The position numbers were made by a program, and so were the translations under genes. The notes beneath the pieces are model-generated. The model did no database searches. It saw only the letters and a list, made by a program, of their open reading frames with translations, and was not told the DNA's origin. A stretch of DNA of 64,000 nucleotides from Leptidea sinapis (taxonomy: Eukaryota > Arthropoda > Insecta > Lepidoptera > Pieridae), in NCBI RefSeq assembly GCF_905404315.1, contig NC_066283.1, forward strand, positions 9,176,001 through 9,240,000, read 5' to 3'. Shown piece after piece: positions 26,511 through 40,081 of this stretch (position 1 is the stretch's first letter; every line of letters begins with the position of its first letter).

Positions 26511-29500
26511 TAAATCCGAGATGGCCGCCGCTCAAAAGTATGATAACTACATTATGGGTATCGTATCCCAGGTTCTCGAGGAAGCTGAGAACAATTTTGT
26601 GATCATTTTTAAATACAAGATGGCCGCCGCACAAAATTATGATTTCAGCAATATGGATATCGTACCCGAGGTTCTCGAGGGTGCAGAGAACGATTTGGTG
26701 AACATTTTTCAAATCCAAGATGGCCGCCGCACAAAATTATGATTTCAGCGATATGGATATCGTACCCGAGGTTCTCGAGGGTGCAGAGAAAGATTTTGTG
26801 GTCAATTTTCAAATCAAAGATGGCCGCCGCTCAAAAGTATGATAACTACATTATGGGTATCGTATCCCAGGTTCTTGAGGGTGCTGAGAACAATTTTGTG
26901 ATCATTTTTAAATACAAGATGGCCGCCGCACAAAATTATGATTTCAGCAATATGGATATCGTACCCGAGGTTCTCGAGGGTGCAGAGAAAGATTTTGTGG
27001 TCAGTTTTCAAATCCAAGATGGCCGCCGCTCAAAAGTATGATAACTACATTATGGGTATCGTATCCCAGGTTCTCGAGGAAGCTGAGAACAATTTTGTGA
27101 TCATTTTTAAATACAAGATGGCCGCCGCACAAAATTATGATTTCAGCAATATGGATATCGTACCCGAGGTTCTCGAGGGTGCAGAGAAAGATTTTGTGGC
27201 CAATTTTCAAATCCAAGATGGCCGCCTCTCAAAAGTAAGATAAATACATTATGGGTATCGTATCCCAGGTTCTCGAGGGTGCTGAGAACGATTTTGTGAT
27301 CATTTTTCTAATCCAAGATGGCCGCCGCACAAAATTATGTTTTCACCAATGTGGATATCGTGTCCGAGGTTCTCGAGGGTGCAGAAAACAATTTTGGGAT
27401 CACTTTTAAATCCGAGATGGCCACCGCTCCAAAGTATTATAACTAGATAATGGGTTTCGTATCCTAGGTTCTCGAGGGTCCAGAGAAAGATTATGTGATC
27501 AGTTTTCAAATCCAAGATGGCCGCCGCTCAAAAGTATGATATCTTCATTATGGATTCGTTCTCGAGGGTGCTGAGAAAGATTCTGTGATCAGTTTTCAAA
27601 TCCAAGATGGCCGCCGCACAAAATTATGATTTCAGCAATATGGATATCGTACCCGAGGTTCTCGAGGGTGCAGAGAACGATTTGGTGAACATTTTTCAAA
27701 TCCAAGATGGCCGCCGCACAAAATTATGTTTTCAGCAATATGGATATCGTACCCGAGCTTATCGAGGGTGCAAAGAACGATTTTGTGATCATTTTTCAAA
27801 TCCAAGATGGCCGCCGCTCAAAAGTATGATAACTACATTATGGGTATCGTATCCCAGGTTCTCTAGAGTGCAGAAAACAATTTTGGGATCATTTTTAAAT
27901 CCGAGATTGCCGCTGCTCAAAAGTATGATAACTAGATAATGGGTATCGTATCCTCGGTTCTCGAGGGTGCAGAGAAAGTTTCTGTGATCAGTTTTCAAAT
28001 CCAAGATGGCCGCCGCTCAAAAGTATGATAACAACATTATGGATATCATATCAGAGATTCTCGAGGGTGCTGAGAACGATTTTGTAATCAATTTTCAAAT
28101 CCAAGATGGCCGCCGCACAAAATTATGATTTCAGCAATATGGATATCGTGTCCGAGATTCTCAAGGGTGCCGAGAACAATTCTGTGATCATTTTTGAAAT
28201 CCAAGAGGGCTGCCGCAAACAATAATGTTTTCAGCAATATGGATATCGTGTCTGAGGTTCTCGAGGGTGCAGAAAATAATTTTGGGATCATTTTTAAGTC
28301 CGAAATGGCCGCTGCTCAAAAATATGAAAACTAGATTATGGGTATCGTATCCTATGTTCTCGAGGGTGCTGAGAACAATTTTGTGATCATTTTTAAATAC
28401 AAGACGGCCGCCGCACAAAATTATGATTTCAGCAATATGGATATCGTACCCGAGGTTCTCGATGGTGCAGAGAAAGATTTTGTGGTCAGTTTTCAAATCC
28501 AAGATGGCCGCCGCTCAAAAGTATGATAACTACATTATGGGTATCGTATCCCAGGTTCTCGAGGAAGCTGAGAACAATTTTGTGATCATATTTCAAATCC
28601 AAGATGGCCGCCGCACAAAATTATGATAACTAGATTATGGGTATCGTATCCTAGGTTCTCGAGGGTGCAGAGAAAGATTTTGTGATCAGTTTTCAAATAC
28701 AAGATGGCCGCCGCTCAAAAGTATGATAACTACATTATCGGTCTCGTATCCGAGGTTCTCGAGGGTGCTGAGATCGATTTTGTGATCAATTTTCTAATCC
28801 AAGATGGCCGCCGCACGAAATAATGTTTTCACTAATGTGGATATCGTGTCCGAGGTTCTCGAGGGTGCAGAAAACAATTTTGGGATCAGTTTTAAATCCG
28901 AGATGGCCAACGCTCCAAAGTATTATAACTAGATAATGGGTATCGTATCCTAGGTTCTCGAGAGTGCAGAGAAAGATTATGTGATCAGTTTTCAAATCCA
29001 AGATGGCCGCCACTCAAAAGTATGATATCTTCATTATGGAAATCGTATCAGAGGTTCTCGAGTGTGCTGAGAACGATTTTGTGATTATTTTTCAAATCCA
29101 AGATGGCCGCCGCACAAAATTATGATTTCAGCAATATAGATATCGTACCCGAGGTTCTCGAGGGTGCAGAGAAGGATTTGGTGATCATTTTTCAAATCCA
29201 AGATGGCCGCCGCAAAAAATTATCATTTCAGCAATTTGGATATCGTACCCGAGATTCTAGAGGGTGCAGAGAACGATTTTGTGGACAGTTTTCAAATCCA
29301 AGATGGCCGCCGCTCAAAAGTATGGTAACTTCATTATGGGTATCGTATCCCAGGTTCTCGAGGGTGCTGAGAACGATTTTGTGATAATTTTTTCAATCCA
29401 AGATGGCCGCCGCTCAAAAGTATGATAACTACATTATGGGTATCGAAACCCAGGTTCTCGAGGGTGCTGAGAACAATTTTGTGATAATTTTTCAAATCCA

Positions 29501-32500
29501 AGATGGCCGCCGCACAAAAATATGATTTCAGCAATATGGATATCGTGTCCGAGGTTCTCGATGGTGAAGAAAACAATTTTGGGATCATTTTTAAATCCGA
29601 GATGGCCGCTGCTCAAAAGTATGATAACTAGATTATGGGTATCGTATCAGAGGTTCTCGAGGGTGCTGAGAACGATTTTGTGATCATTTTTCTAATCCAA
29701 GATGGCCGCCGCACAAAATTATGATTTCAGCAATATGGATATCGTACCCGAGGTTCTCGAGGGTGCAGAGAACGATTTGGTGATCATTTTTCAAATCCAA
29801 GATGGCCGCCGCACAAAATTATGATTTCAGCGATATGGATATCGTACCCGAGGTTCTCGAGGGTGCAGAGAAAGATTTTGTGGTCAATTTTCAAATCCAA
29901 GATGGCCGCCGCTCAAAAGTATAACTACATTATAGGTATCGTATCAGAGGTTCTCAAGGGTGCTGAGAACGATCTTGTGGTTATTTTTCAAATCCAAGAT
30001 GGCCGCCACACAAAATTATGATTTCAGCTATATGGATATCGTACCCGAGGTTCTCGAGGGTGCAGAGAACGATTTGGTGATCATTTTTAAAATCCAAGAT
30101 GGCCGCCGCACAAAATTATCATTTCAGCAATTTGGATATCGTACCCGAGATTCTTGAGGGTGCAGAGAACGATTTTGTGGACAGTTTTCAAATCCAAGAT
30201 GGCCGCCGCTCAAAAGTATGATAACTACATTATGGGTATCGTATCCCAGGTTCTCGAGGGTGCTGAGAAGGATTTTGTGATCATTTTTCCAATCCAAAAT
30301 GGCCGCCGCTCAAAAGTATGATAACTACATTATGGGTATCGAAACCCAGGTTCTCGAGGGTGCTGAGAACAATTTTGTGATAATTTTTCAAATCCAAGAT
30401 GGCCGCCGCACAAAAATATGATTTCAGCAACATGGATATCGTGTCCGAGGTTCTCGAGGGTGAAGAAAACAATTTTGGGAACATTTTTAAATCCGAGATG
30501 GCCGCCACTCAAAAGTATGGTAACTTCATTATGGTTATCGTATCCCAGGTTCTCGAGGGTGCTGAGAACGATTTTGTGATCATTTTTCCAATCCAAGATG
30601 GCCGCCGCTCAAAATTATGATTTCAGCAATATGGATATCGTACCCGAGGTTCTCGAGGGTGCAGAGAACGATTTGGTGAACATTTTTCAAATCCAAGTTG
30701 GCCGCCGCACAAAATTATGATTTCAGCGATATGGATATCGTACCCGAGGTTCTCGAGGGTGCAGAGAAAGATTTTGTGGTCAATTTTCAAATCCAAGATG
30801 GCCGCCGCTCAAAAGTATAACTACATTATAGGTATCGTATCAGAGGTTCTCAAGGGTGCTGAGAACGATCTTGTGGTTATTTTTCAAATCCAAGATGGCC
30901 GCCACACAAAATTATGATTTCAGCTATATGGATATCGTACCCGAGGTTCTCGAGGGTGCAGAGAGCGATTTGGTGATCATTTTATAAATCCAAGATGGCC
31001 GCCGCACAAAATTATCATTTCAGCAATTTGGATATCGTACCCGAGATTCTCGAGGGTGCAGAGAACGATTTTGTGGACAGTTTTCAAATCCAAGATGGCC
31101 GCCGCTCAAAAGTATGATAACTACATTATGGGTATCGTATCCCAGGTTCTCGAGGGTGCTGAGAAGGATTTTGTGATCATTTTTCCAATCCAAAATGGCC
31201 GCCGCTCAAAAGTATGATAACTACATTATGGGTATCGAAACCCAGGTTCTCGAGGGTGCTGAGAACAATTTTGTGATAATTTTTCAAATCCAAGATGGCC
31301 GCCGCACAAAAATATGATTTCAGCAACATGGATATCGTGTCCGAGGTTCTCGAGGGTGAAGAAAACAATTTTGGGAACATTTTTAAATCCGAGATGGCCG
31401 CCACTCAAAAGTATGGTAACTTCATTATGGTTATCGTATCCCAGGTTCTCGAGGGTGCTGAGAACGATTTTGTGATCATTTTTCCAATCCAAGATGGCCG
31501 CCGCTCAAAAGTATGATAACTACATTATGGGTATCGAAACCCAGGTTCTCGAGTGTGCTGAGAACAATTTAGTGATAATATTTCAAATACATGATGGCCG
31601 CCGCACAAAAATATGATTTCAGCAATATGGATATCGTGTCCGAGGTTCTCGATGGTGAAGAAAACAATTTTGGGATCATTTTTAAATCCGAGATGGCCGC
31701 TGCTCAAAAGTATGATAACTAGATTATGGGTATCGTATCAGAGGTTCTCGAGGGAGCTGAGAACGATTTTGTGATCATTTTCCTAATCCAAGATGGCCGC
31801 CGCACAAAATTATGATTTCAGCAATATGGATATCGTACCCGAGGTTCTCGAGGGTGCAGAGAACGATTTTGTGATCATTATTCAAATCCAAGATGGCCGC
31901 TGCACAAAATTATGATTTCAGCAATATGGATATCGCACCCGAGGTTCTCGAGGGTGCAGAGAAAGATTTTGTGGACAGTTTTCAAATCCAAGATGGCCGC
32001 CGCTCAAAAGTACGATAACTACATTATGGGTATCGAAACCCAGAATCTCGAGGGTGCTGAGAACAATTTTGTGATAATTTTTCAAATCCAAGATGGCCGC
32101 CGCACAAAAATATGATTTCAGCAATATGGATATCGTGTCCGAGGTTCTCGAGGGTGAAGAAAACAATTTTGGGATCACTTTTTAATCCGAGATGGCTGCC
32201 GCTCAAAAGTATGATAACTAGATTATGGGTATCGTATCAGAGGTTCTCGAGGGTGCTGAGAACGATTTTGTGATCATTATTCAAAACCAGGATGGCCGCC
32301 GCACAAAATTATGACTTCAGCAATATGGATATCGTACCCGAGGTTCTCGAGGGTGCAGAGAAAGATTTTGTGGACAGTTTTCAAATCCAAAATGGCCGCC
32401 GCTCAAAATTATGTATTCACCAATGTGGATATCGTGTCCGAGGTTCTCGAGGGTGCAGAAAACAATTTTGGGATCAGTTTTAAATCCGAGATGGCCACCG

Positions 32501-32789
32501 CTCAAAAGTATGATTACTAGATTATGGGTATCGTATCCTAGGTTCTCGAGAGTGCAGAGAAAGATTATGTGATCAGTTTTCAAATCCAAGATGGCCGCCG
32601 CTCAAAAGTATGATATCTTCATTATGGATATCGTATCAGAGGTTCTCGAGGGTGCTGAGAACAATTTTGTGATAATTTTTCAAATCCAAGATGGCCGCCG
32701 CACAAAAATATGATTTCAGCAATATGGATATCGTGTCCGAGGTTCTCGATGGTGAAGAAAACAATTTTGGGATCATTTTTAAATCCGAG
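26511..32789 (+). repeat. About 6.2-kb higher-order unit, copy 2
   Basis: This is the second tandem copy. Private changes include GGAAATCGTATC near 29,039, GGTAACTTCATTATGG near 29,325, GATTCTTGAGGG near 30,151 and AACAATTTAGTGATAA near 31,563. Because the inner 896-bp duplication is present in both copies, that inner event came before the 6.2-kb event. After 32,789 the sequence no longer follows copy 1. Confidence 0.92.
29714..31505 (+). repeat. 896-bp nine-monomer unit, two tandem copies (in 6.2-kb copy 2)
   Basis: This is the counterpart of 23,345-25,136 at offset 6,369, with the same hybrid junction monomer near 30,605. Here both 896-bp copies carry CAGCTATATGG, whereas in copy 1 only the second does. 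That suggests local sequence homogenisation or an extra exchange. The second copy also has GAGAGCGATTTGG near 30,961 and ATTTTATAAATCC near 30,979. Confidence 0.88.
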
Positions 32790-35700
32790 ATGGCCGCTGC
32801 TCAAAAGTATGACAACTAGATTATGGGTATCGTATCAGAGGTTCTCGAGGGTGCTGAGAACGATTTTGTGATCATTTTTCTAATCCAAGATGGCCGCCGC
32901 ACAAAATTATGATTTCAGCAATATGGATATCGTACCCGAGGTTCTCGAGGGTGCAGAGAACGATTTGGTGAACATTTTTCAAATCCAAGATGGCCGCCGC
33001 ACAAAATTATGATTTCAGCGATATGGATATCGTACCCGAGGTTCTCGAGGGTGCAGAGAAAGATTTTGTGGTCAATTTTTAAATCCAAGATGGCCGCCGC
33101 TCAAAAGTATAACTACATTATGGGTATCGTATCAGAGGTTCTCAAGGGTGCTGAGAACGATCTTGTGATTATTTTTCAAATCCAAGATGGCCGCCACACA
33201 AAATTATGATTTCAGCTATATGGATATCGTACCCGAGGTTCTCGAGGGTGCAGAGAGCGATTTGGTGATCATTTTATAAATCCAAGATGGCCGCCGCACA
33301 AAATTATCATTTCAGCAATTTGGATATCGTACCCGAGATTCTCGAGGGTGCAGAGAACGATTTTGTGGACAGTTTTCAAATCCAAGATGGCCGCCGCTCA
33401 AAAGTATGATAACTACATTATGGGTATCGTATCCCAGGTTCTCGAGGGTGCTGAGAAGGATTTTGTGATCATTTTTCCAATCCAAAATGGCCGCCGCTCA
33501 AAAGTATGATAACTACATTATGGGTATCGAAACCTAGGTTCTCGAGGGTGCTGAGAACAATTTTGTGATAATTTTTCAAATCCAAGATGGCCGCCGCACA
33601 AAAATATGATTTCAGCAATATGGATATCGTGTCCGAGGTTCTCGAGGGTGAAGAAAACAATTTTGGGAACATTTTTAAATCCGAGATGGCCGCCACTCAA
33701 AAGTATGATAACTAGATTATGGGTATCGTATCAGAGGTTCTCGAGGGTGCTGAGAACGATTTTGTGATCATTATTCAAATCCAAGATGGCCGCTGCACAA
33801 AATTATGATTTCAGCAATATGGATATCGTACCCGAGGTTCTCGAGGGTGCAGAGAAAGATTTTGTGGACAGTTTTCAAATCCAAGATGGCCGCCGCTCAA
33901 AAGTATGATAAATACATTATGGGTATCGTATCCCAGGTTCTCGAGGGTGCTGAAAACGATTTTGTGATCATTTTTTTAATCCAAGATGGCCGCCGCACAA
34001 AAATATGATTTCAGCAATATGGATATCGTGTCCGAGGTTCTCGAGGGTGAAGAAAACAATTTTGGGAACATTTTTAAATCCGAGATGGCCGCCACTCAAA
34101 AGTATGATAACTAGATTATGGGTATCGTATCAGAGGTTCTCGAGGGTGCTGAGAACGATTTTGTGATCATTATTCAAATCCAAGATGGCCGCTGCACAAA
34201 ATTATGATTTCAGCAATATGGATATCGTACCCGAGGTTCTCGAGGGTGCAGAGAAAGATTTTGTGGACAGTTTTCAAATCCAAGATGGCCGCCGCTCAAA
34301 AGTATGATAACTACATTATGGGTATCGAAACCCAGAATCTCGAGGGTGCTGAGAACAATTTTGTGATAATTTTTAAATCCAAGATGGCCGCCGCACAAAA
34401 ATATGATTTCAGCAATATGGATATCGTGTCCGAGGTTCTCGAGGGTGAAGAAAACAATTTTGGGATCATTTTTAAATCCGAGATGGCTGCCGCTCAAAAG
34501 AATGATAACTAGATTATGGGTATCGTTCGTATCAGAGGTTCTCGAGGGTGCTGAGAACGATTTTGTGATCATTATTCAAAACCAAGATGGCCGCCGCACA
34601 AAATTATGACTTCAGCAATATGGATATCGTACCCGAGGTTCTCGAGGGTGCAGAGAAAGATTTTGTGGACAGTTTTCAAATCCAAGATGGCCGCCGCTCA
34701 AAATTATGTTTTCACCAATGTGGATATCGTGTCCGAGGTTCTCGAGGGTGCAGAAAACAATTTTGGGATCAGTTTTAAATCCGAGATGGCCACCGCTCAA
34801 AAGTATGATTACTAGATTATGGGTATCGTATCCTAGGTTCTCGAGAGTGCAGAGAAAGATTATGTGATCAGTTTTAAAATCCAAGATGGCCGCCGCTCAA
34901 AAGTATGATATCTTCATTATGGATATCGTATCAGAGGTTCTCGAGGGTGCTGAGAACGATTTTGTGATTATTTTTCAAATCCAAGATGGCCGCCGCACAA
35001 AATTATGATTTCAGCAATATGGATATCGTACCCGAGATTCTCGAGGTTGCAGAGAACGATTTTGTGGACAGTTTTCAAATCCAAGATGGCCGCCGCTCAA
35101 AAGTATGGTAACTACATTATGGGTATCGTATCCCAGGTTCTCGAGGGTGCTGAGAACGATTTTGTGATCATTTTTCCAATCCAAGATGGCCGCCGCTCAA
35201 AAGTATGATAACTACATTATGGGTATCGAAACCCAGGTTCTCGAGGGTGCTGAGAACAATTTTGTGATAATTTTTCAAATCCAAGATGGCCGCCGCACAA
35301 AAATATGATTTCAGCAATATGGATATCGTGTCCGAGGTTCTCGAGGGTGAAGAAAACAATTTTGGGATCATTTTTAAATCCGAGATGGCCGCCGCACAAA
35401 ATTATGATAAATACATTATGGGTATCGTATCCCAGGTTCTCGAGGGTGCAGAGAAAGATTCTGTGATCAGTTTTCAAATCCAAGATGGCCGCCGCACAAA
35501 ATTATGATAACTACATTATGGGTATCGAAACCCAGGTTCTCGAGGGTGCTGAGAACAATTTTGTGATAATTTTTCAAATCCAAGATGGCCGCCGCACAAA
35601 ATTATGTATTCAGCAATATGGATATCGTGTCCGAGGTTCTCGAGAGTGAAGAAAACAATTTTGGGATCATTTTTAAATCCGAGATGGCCGCCGCTCAAAA

Positions 35701-36899
35701 GTATGATAACTAGATTATGGGTATCGTATCAGAGGTTCTCGAGGGTGCTGAGAACGATTTTGTGATCATTATTCAAAACCAAGATGGCCGCAGCACAAAA
35801 TTATGATTTCAGCATTATGGATATCGTACCCGAGGTTCTCGAGGGTGCAGAGAAAGATTTTGTGGACAGTTTTCAAATCCAAGATGGCCGCCGCTCAAAA
35901 TTATGTTTTAACCAATGTGGATATCGTGTCCGAGGTTCACGAGGGTGCAGAAAACAATTTTGGGATCAGTTTTAAATCCGAGATGGCCACCGCTCAAAAG
36001 TATGATTACTAGATTATGGGTATCGTATCCTAGGTTCTCGAGGGTGCATAGAAAGATTATGTGATCAGTTTTCAAATCCAAGATGGCCGCCGCTCAAAAG
36101 TATGATATCTTCATTATGGATATCGTATCAGAGGTTCTCGAGTGTGCTGAGAACGATTTTGTGATTATTTTTCAAATCCAAGATGGCCGCCGCACAAAAT
36201 TATGATTTCAGCAATATAGATATCGTACCCGAGGTTCTCGAGGGTGCAGAGAAGGATTTGGTGATTATTTTTCAAATCCAAGATGGCCGCCGCACAAAAT
36301 TATCATTTCAGCAATTTGGATATCGTACCCGAGATTCTAGAGGGTGCAGAGAACGATTTTGTGGACAGTTTTGGATATGGATATTTTGGATGGATATCGT
36401 ATCAGAGGTTCTCGAGGGTGCTGAGAACGATTTTGTGATTATTTTTCAAATCCAAGATGGCCGCCGCATTAAATTATGATTTCAGCAATATGGATATCAT
36501 ACCCGAGTTTCTCGAGAGTGCAGAGAACAATTTTGGGATCCTTTTTAAATCCGACATTGCCGCTGCTCAAAAGTATGATAACAAGATAATGGGTATCGTA
36601 TCCTCGGTTCACGAGGGTGCAAAGAAATATTATGTGATCAGTTTTCAAATCCAAGATGGCCGCCGCTCAAAAGTATGATAACTACATAATGGATATCGTA
36701 TCAGAGGTTCTCGAGGGTGCTGAGAACGATTTTGTGATCATTTTTCAAATCCAAGATGGCCGCCGCACAAAATTATGATTTCAGCAATATGGATGTCGTA
36801 CCCGAGGTTCTCGAGGGTGCAGAGAACGATTTTGTGATCATTTTTCAAATCCAAGATTGCCGCCGCTCAAAAGTATGATAACTACATTATGGGTCGTAC
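32790..36899 (+). repeat. Mixed satellite with partial 896-type unit and 399-bp duplication
   Basis: 32,904-33,700 follows the 896-type unit at 30,612-31,400 (offset 2,292), sharing GAGAGCGATTTGG and ATTTTATAAATCC. 33,590-33,909 is repeated at 33,989-34,308 (offset 399, four monomers). 34,521-34,530 holds a unique four-base duplication (TATCGTTCGT). 36,371-36,398 is an abnormal junction described separately. The rest is ordinary A, B and 99-bp monomers. Confidence 0.84.
36371..36398 (+). other. Abnormal monomer junction with GGATAT-rich filler
   Basis: Where a monomer should continue from ACAGTTTT into CAAATCCAAGATGG, it instead reads GGATATGGATATTTTGG followed by ATGGATATCGTATC. Most of one monomer is missing and the joint is filled with short repeats of GGATAT, a motif native to the monomer. 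This looks like a deletion repaired with locally copied filler. It is the only such joint in the window. Confidence 0.75.
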
Positions 36900-38190
36900 C
36901 CGAGGTTCTCTAGAGTGCAGAAAACAATTTTGGGATCCTTTTTAAATCCGAGATTGCCGCTGCTCAAAAGTATGATAACAAGATAATGGGTATCGTATCC
37001 TCGGTTCACGAGGGTGCAGAGAAAGATTTTGTGATCAGTTTTCAAATCCAAGATGGCCGCCGCACAAAATTATGTTTTCAGCAATATGGATATCGTACCC
37101 GAGCTTCTCGAGGGTGCAAAGAACAATTTTGTGATCATTTTTCAAATCCAAGATGGCCGCCGCTCAAAAGTATGATAACTACATTATGGGTATCGTATCC
37201 GAGGTTCCCTAGAGTGCAGAAAACAATTTTGGGATCCTTTATAAATCCGAGATTGCCGCTGCTCAAAAGTATGATAACTAGATAATGGGTATCGTATCCT
37301 CGGTTCTCGAGGGTGCAGAGAACGATTTTGTAATCATTTTTCAAATCCAAGATGGCCGCCGCACAAAATTATGATTTCAGCAATATGGATATCGTGTCCG
37401 AGATTCTCAAGGGTGCCGAGAACAATTCTATGATCATTTTTGAAATCCAAGAGGGCTGCCGCAAACAATAATGTTTTCAGCAATATGGATATCGTGTCTG
37501 AGGTTCTCGAGGGTGCAGAAAATAATTTTGGGATCATTTTTAAGTCCGAAATGGCCGCTGCTCAAAAATATGATAACTAGATTATGGGTATCGTATCCTA
37601 TGTTCTCGAGGGTGCAGAGAAAGATTTGGTGATCATTTTTCAAATCCAAGATGGCCGCCGCACAAAATTATGATTTCAGCGATATGGATATCGTACCCGA
37701 GGTTCTCAATGTGCAGAGAAAGATTTTGTGGTCAATTTTCAAATCCAAGATGGCCGCCGCTCAAAAGTAAGATAAATACATTATGGGTATCGTATCCCAG
37801 GTTCTCGAGGGTGCTGAGAACGATTTTGTGATCATTTTTCTAATCCAAGATGGCCGCCGCACAAAATTATGATTTCAGCAATATGGATATCGTACCCGAG
37901 GTTCTCGAGGGTGCAGAGAACGATTTGGTGAACATTTTTCAAATCCAAGATGGCCGCCGCACAAAATTATGATTTCAGCGATATGGATATCGTACCCGAG
38001 GTTCTCGAGGGTGCAGAGAAAGATTTTGTGGTCAATTTTCAAATCCAAGATGGCCGCCGCTCAAAAGTATGATAACTACATTATGGGTATCGTATCCCAG
38101 GTTCTTGAGGGTGCTGAGAAAAATTTTGTGATCATTTTTAAATACAAGATGGCCGCCGCACAAAATTATGATTTCAGCAATATGGATATC
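36900..38190 (+). repeat. Duplicated block (partner about 43,220-44,410)
   Basis: The match is at offset 6,320 up to about 37,860 and 6,220 after it, so the partner lacks one monomer (37,861-37,960 here). Shared marks are GGTTCACGAGGGTGC, GGTTCCCTAGAGTGC and AACAATTCTATGATC. It includes one five-monomer-type stretch with GAGGGCTGCC at 37,450. Confidence 0.85.
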
Positions 38191-38626
38191 GTATCCGAGG
38201 AACTCGAGGGTAAAGAGAAAGATTTTGTGGTCAGTTTTCAAATCCAAGATCGCCGCCGCACAAAATTATGATTTCAGCAATATGGATATCGTGTCCGAGA
38301 TTCTCAAGGGTGCCGAGAACAATTCTGTGATCATTTTTGAAATCCAAGAGGGCTGCCGCAAACAATAATGTTTTCAGCAATATGGATATCGTGTCTGAGG
38401 TTCTCGAGGGTGCAGAAAATAATTTTGGGATCATTTTTAAGTCCGAAATGGCCGCTGCTCAAAAATATGATAACTAGATTATGGGTATCGAATCCTTTGT
38501 TCTCGAGGGTGCAGAGAAAGATTTGGTGATCATTTTTCAAATCCAAGATGGCCGCCGCACAAAATTATGATTTCAGCGATATGGATATCGTACCCGAGGT
38601 TCTCAATGTGCAGAGAAAGATTTTGT

Positions 38627-38664
38627 GGCCGCCTCTCAAAAGTAAGATAAATACATTATCAAGA
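38627..38664 (+). other. 38-bp remnant monomer made by two deletions
   Basis: GATTTTGTGGCC joins directly to GCCTCTCAAAAG. The full form is GTGGCCAATTTTC…AAGATGGCCGCCTC, so the loss runs between two GGCC copies. Downstream, TACATTAT joins to CAAGATGGCCGCCGATC, another loss of most of a monomer. The same pair of joints occurs at 44,847-44,884 and 45,362-45,399. At 49,441 and 54,661 only the second joint is present, so it is older. Confidence 0.85.
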
Positions 38665-40081
38665 TGGCCGCCGATCAAAATTATGATAACTACATTATGG
38701 GTATCGTATCCGAGGAACTCGAGGGTGCAGAGAACGATTTTGTGATCATTTTTCAAATCCAAGATGGCCGCCGCACAAAATTATGATTTCAGCAATATGG
38801 ATATCATACCCGAGTTTCTCGAGAGTGCAGAGAACGATTTTGTGATCATTTTTCAAATCGAAGACGGCCGCCACTCAAAAGTATGATTACTACATTATGG
38901 GTATTGAATCAGAGGTTCTCGAGGGTGCTGAGAACGATTTTGTGATCATTTTTCAAATCCAAGATGGCCGCCGCACAAAATTATGATTTCAGCAATATGG
39001 ATATCATACCCGAGTTTCTCGAGAGTGCAGAGAACGATTTTGTTATCATTTTTCAAATCCATGATGGCCGCCGCACAAAATTATGATTTCAGCAATATGG
39101 ATATCGTACCCGAGGTTCTCGAGGGTGCAGAGAACGATTTTGTGGACAGTTTTCAAATCCGAGATGGCCGCCGCTCAAAAGTATGATAACTAGATTATGG
39201 GTATCGTATCCCAGGTTCTCGAGGGTGCAAAGAAAGATTATGTGATCAGTTTTCAAATCCAAGATGGCCGCCGCTCAAAAGTATGATAACTACATAATGG
39301 ATATCGTATCAGAGGTTCTCGAGGGTGCTGAGAACGATTTTGTGTTCATTTTTCAAATCCAAGATGGCCGCCGCACAAAATTATGATTTCAGCAATATGG
39401 ATGTCATATCATCAACTACATTATGGGTCGTACCCGAGGTTCTCTAGGGTGCTGAGAACAATTTTGAGATCATTTTTCTAATCCAAGATGGCCGCCGCAC
39501 AAAAATATGATTTCAGCAATATGGATATCGTGTCCGAGTTTCTCGAGGGTGAAGAAAACAATTTTGGGATCATTTTTAAATCCGAGATGGCCGCCGCACA
39601 AAATTATGATAAATACATTATGGGTAACGTATCCCAGGTTCTCGAGGGTGCTGAGAAAGATTCTGTGATCAGTTTTCAAATCCAAGATGGCCGCCGCACA
39701 AAATTATGATTTCAGCAATATGGATACCATACCCGAGTTTCTCGAGAGTGCAGAGAACGATTTTGTTATCATTTTTCAAATCCAAGATGGCCGCCGCACA
39801 AAATTATCATTTCAGCAATTTGGATATCGTACCCGAGATTCTCGAGGGTGCAGAGAACGATTTTGTGGACAGTTTTCAAATCCGAGATGGCCGCCGCTCA
39901 AAAGTATGATAACTAGATTATGGGTATCGTATCCCAGGATCTCGAGGGTGCAAAGAAAGATTATGTGATCAGTTTTCAAATCCAAGATGGCCGCCGCTCA
40001 AAAGTATGATAACTACATAATGGATATCGTATCAGAGGTTCTCGAGGGTGCTGAGAACGATTTTGTGATCATTTTTCAAAT

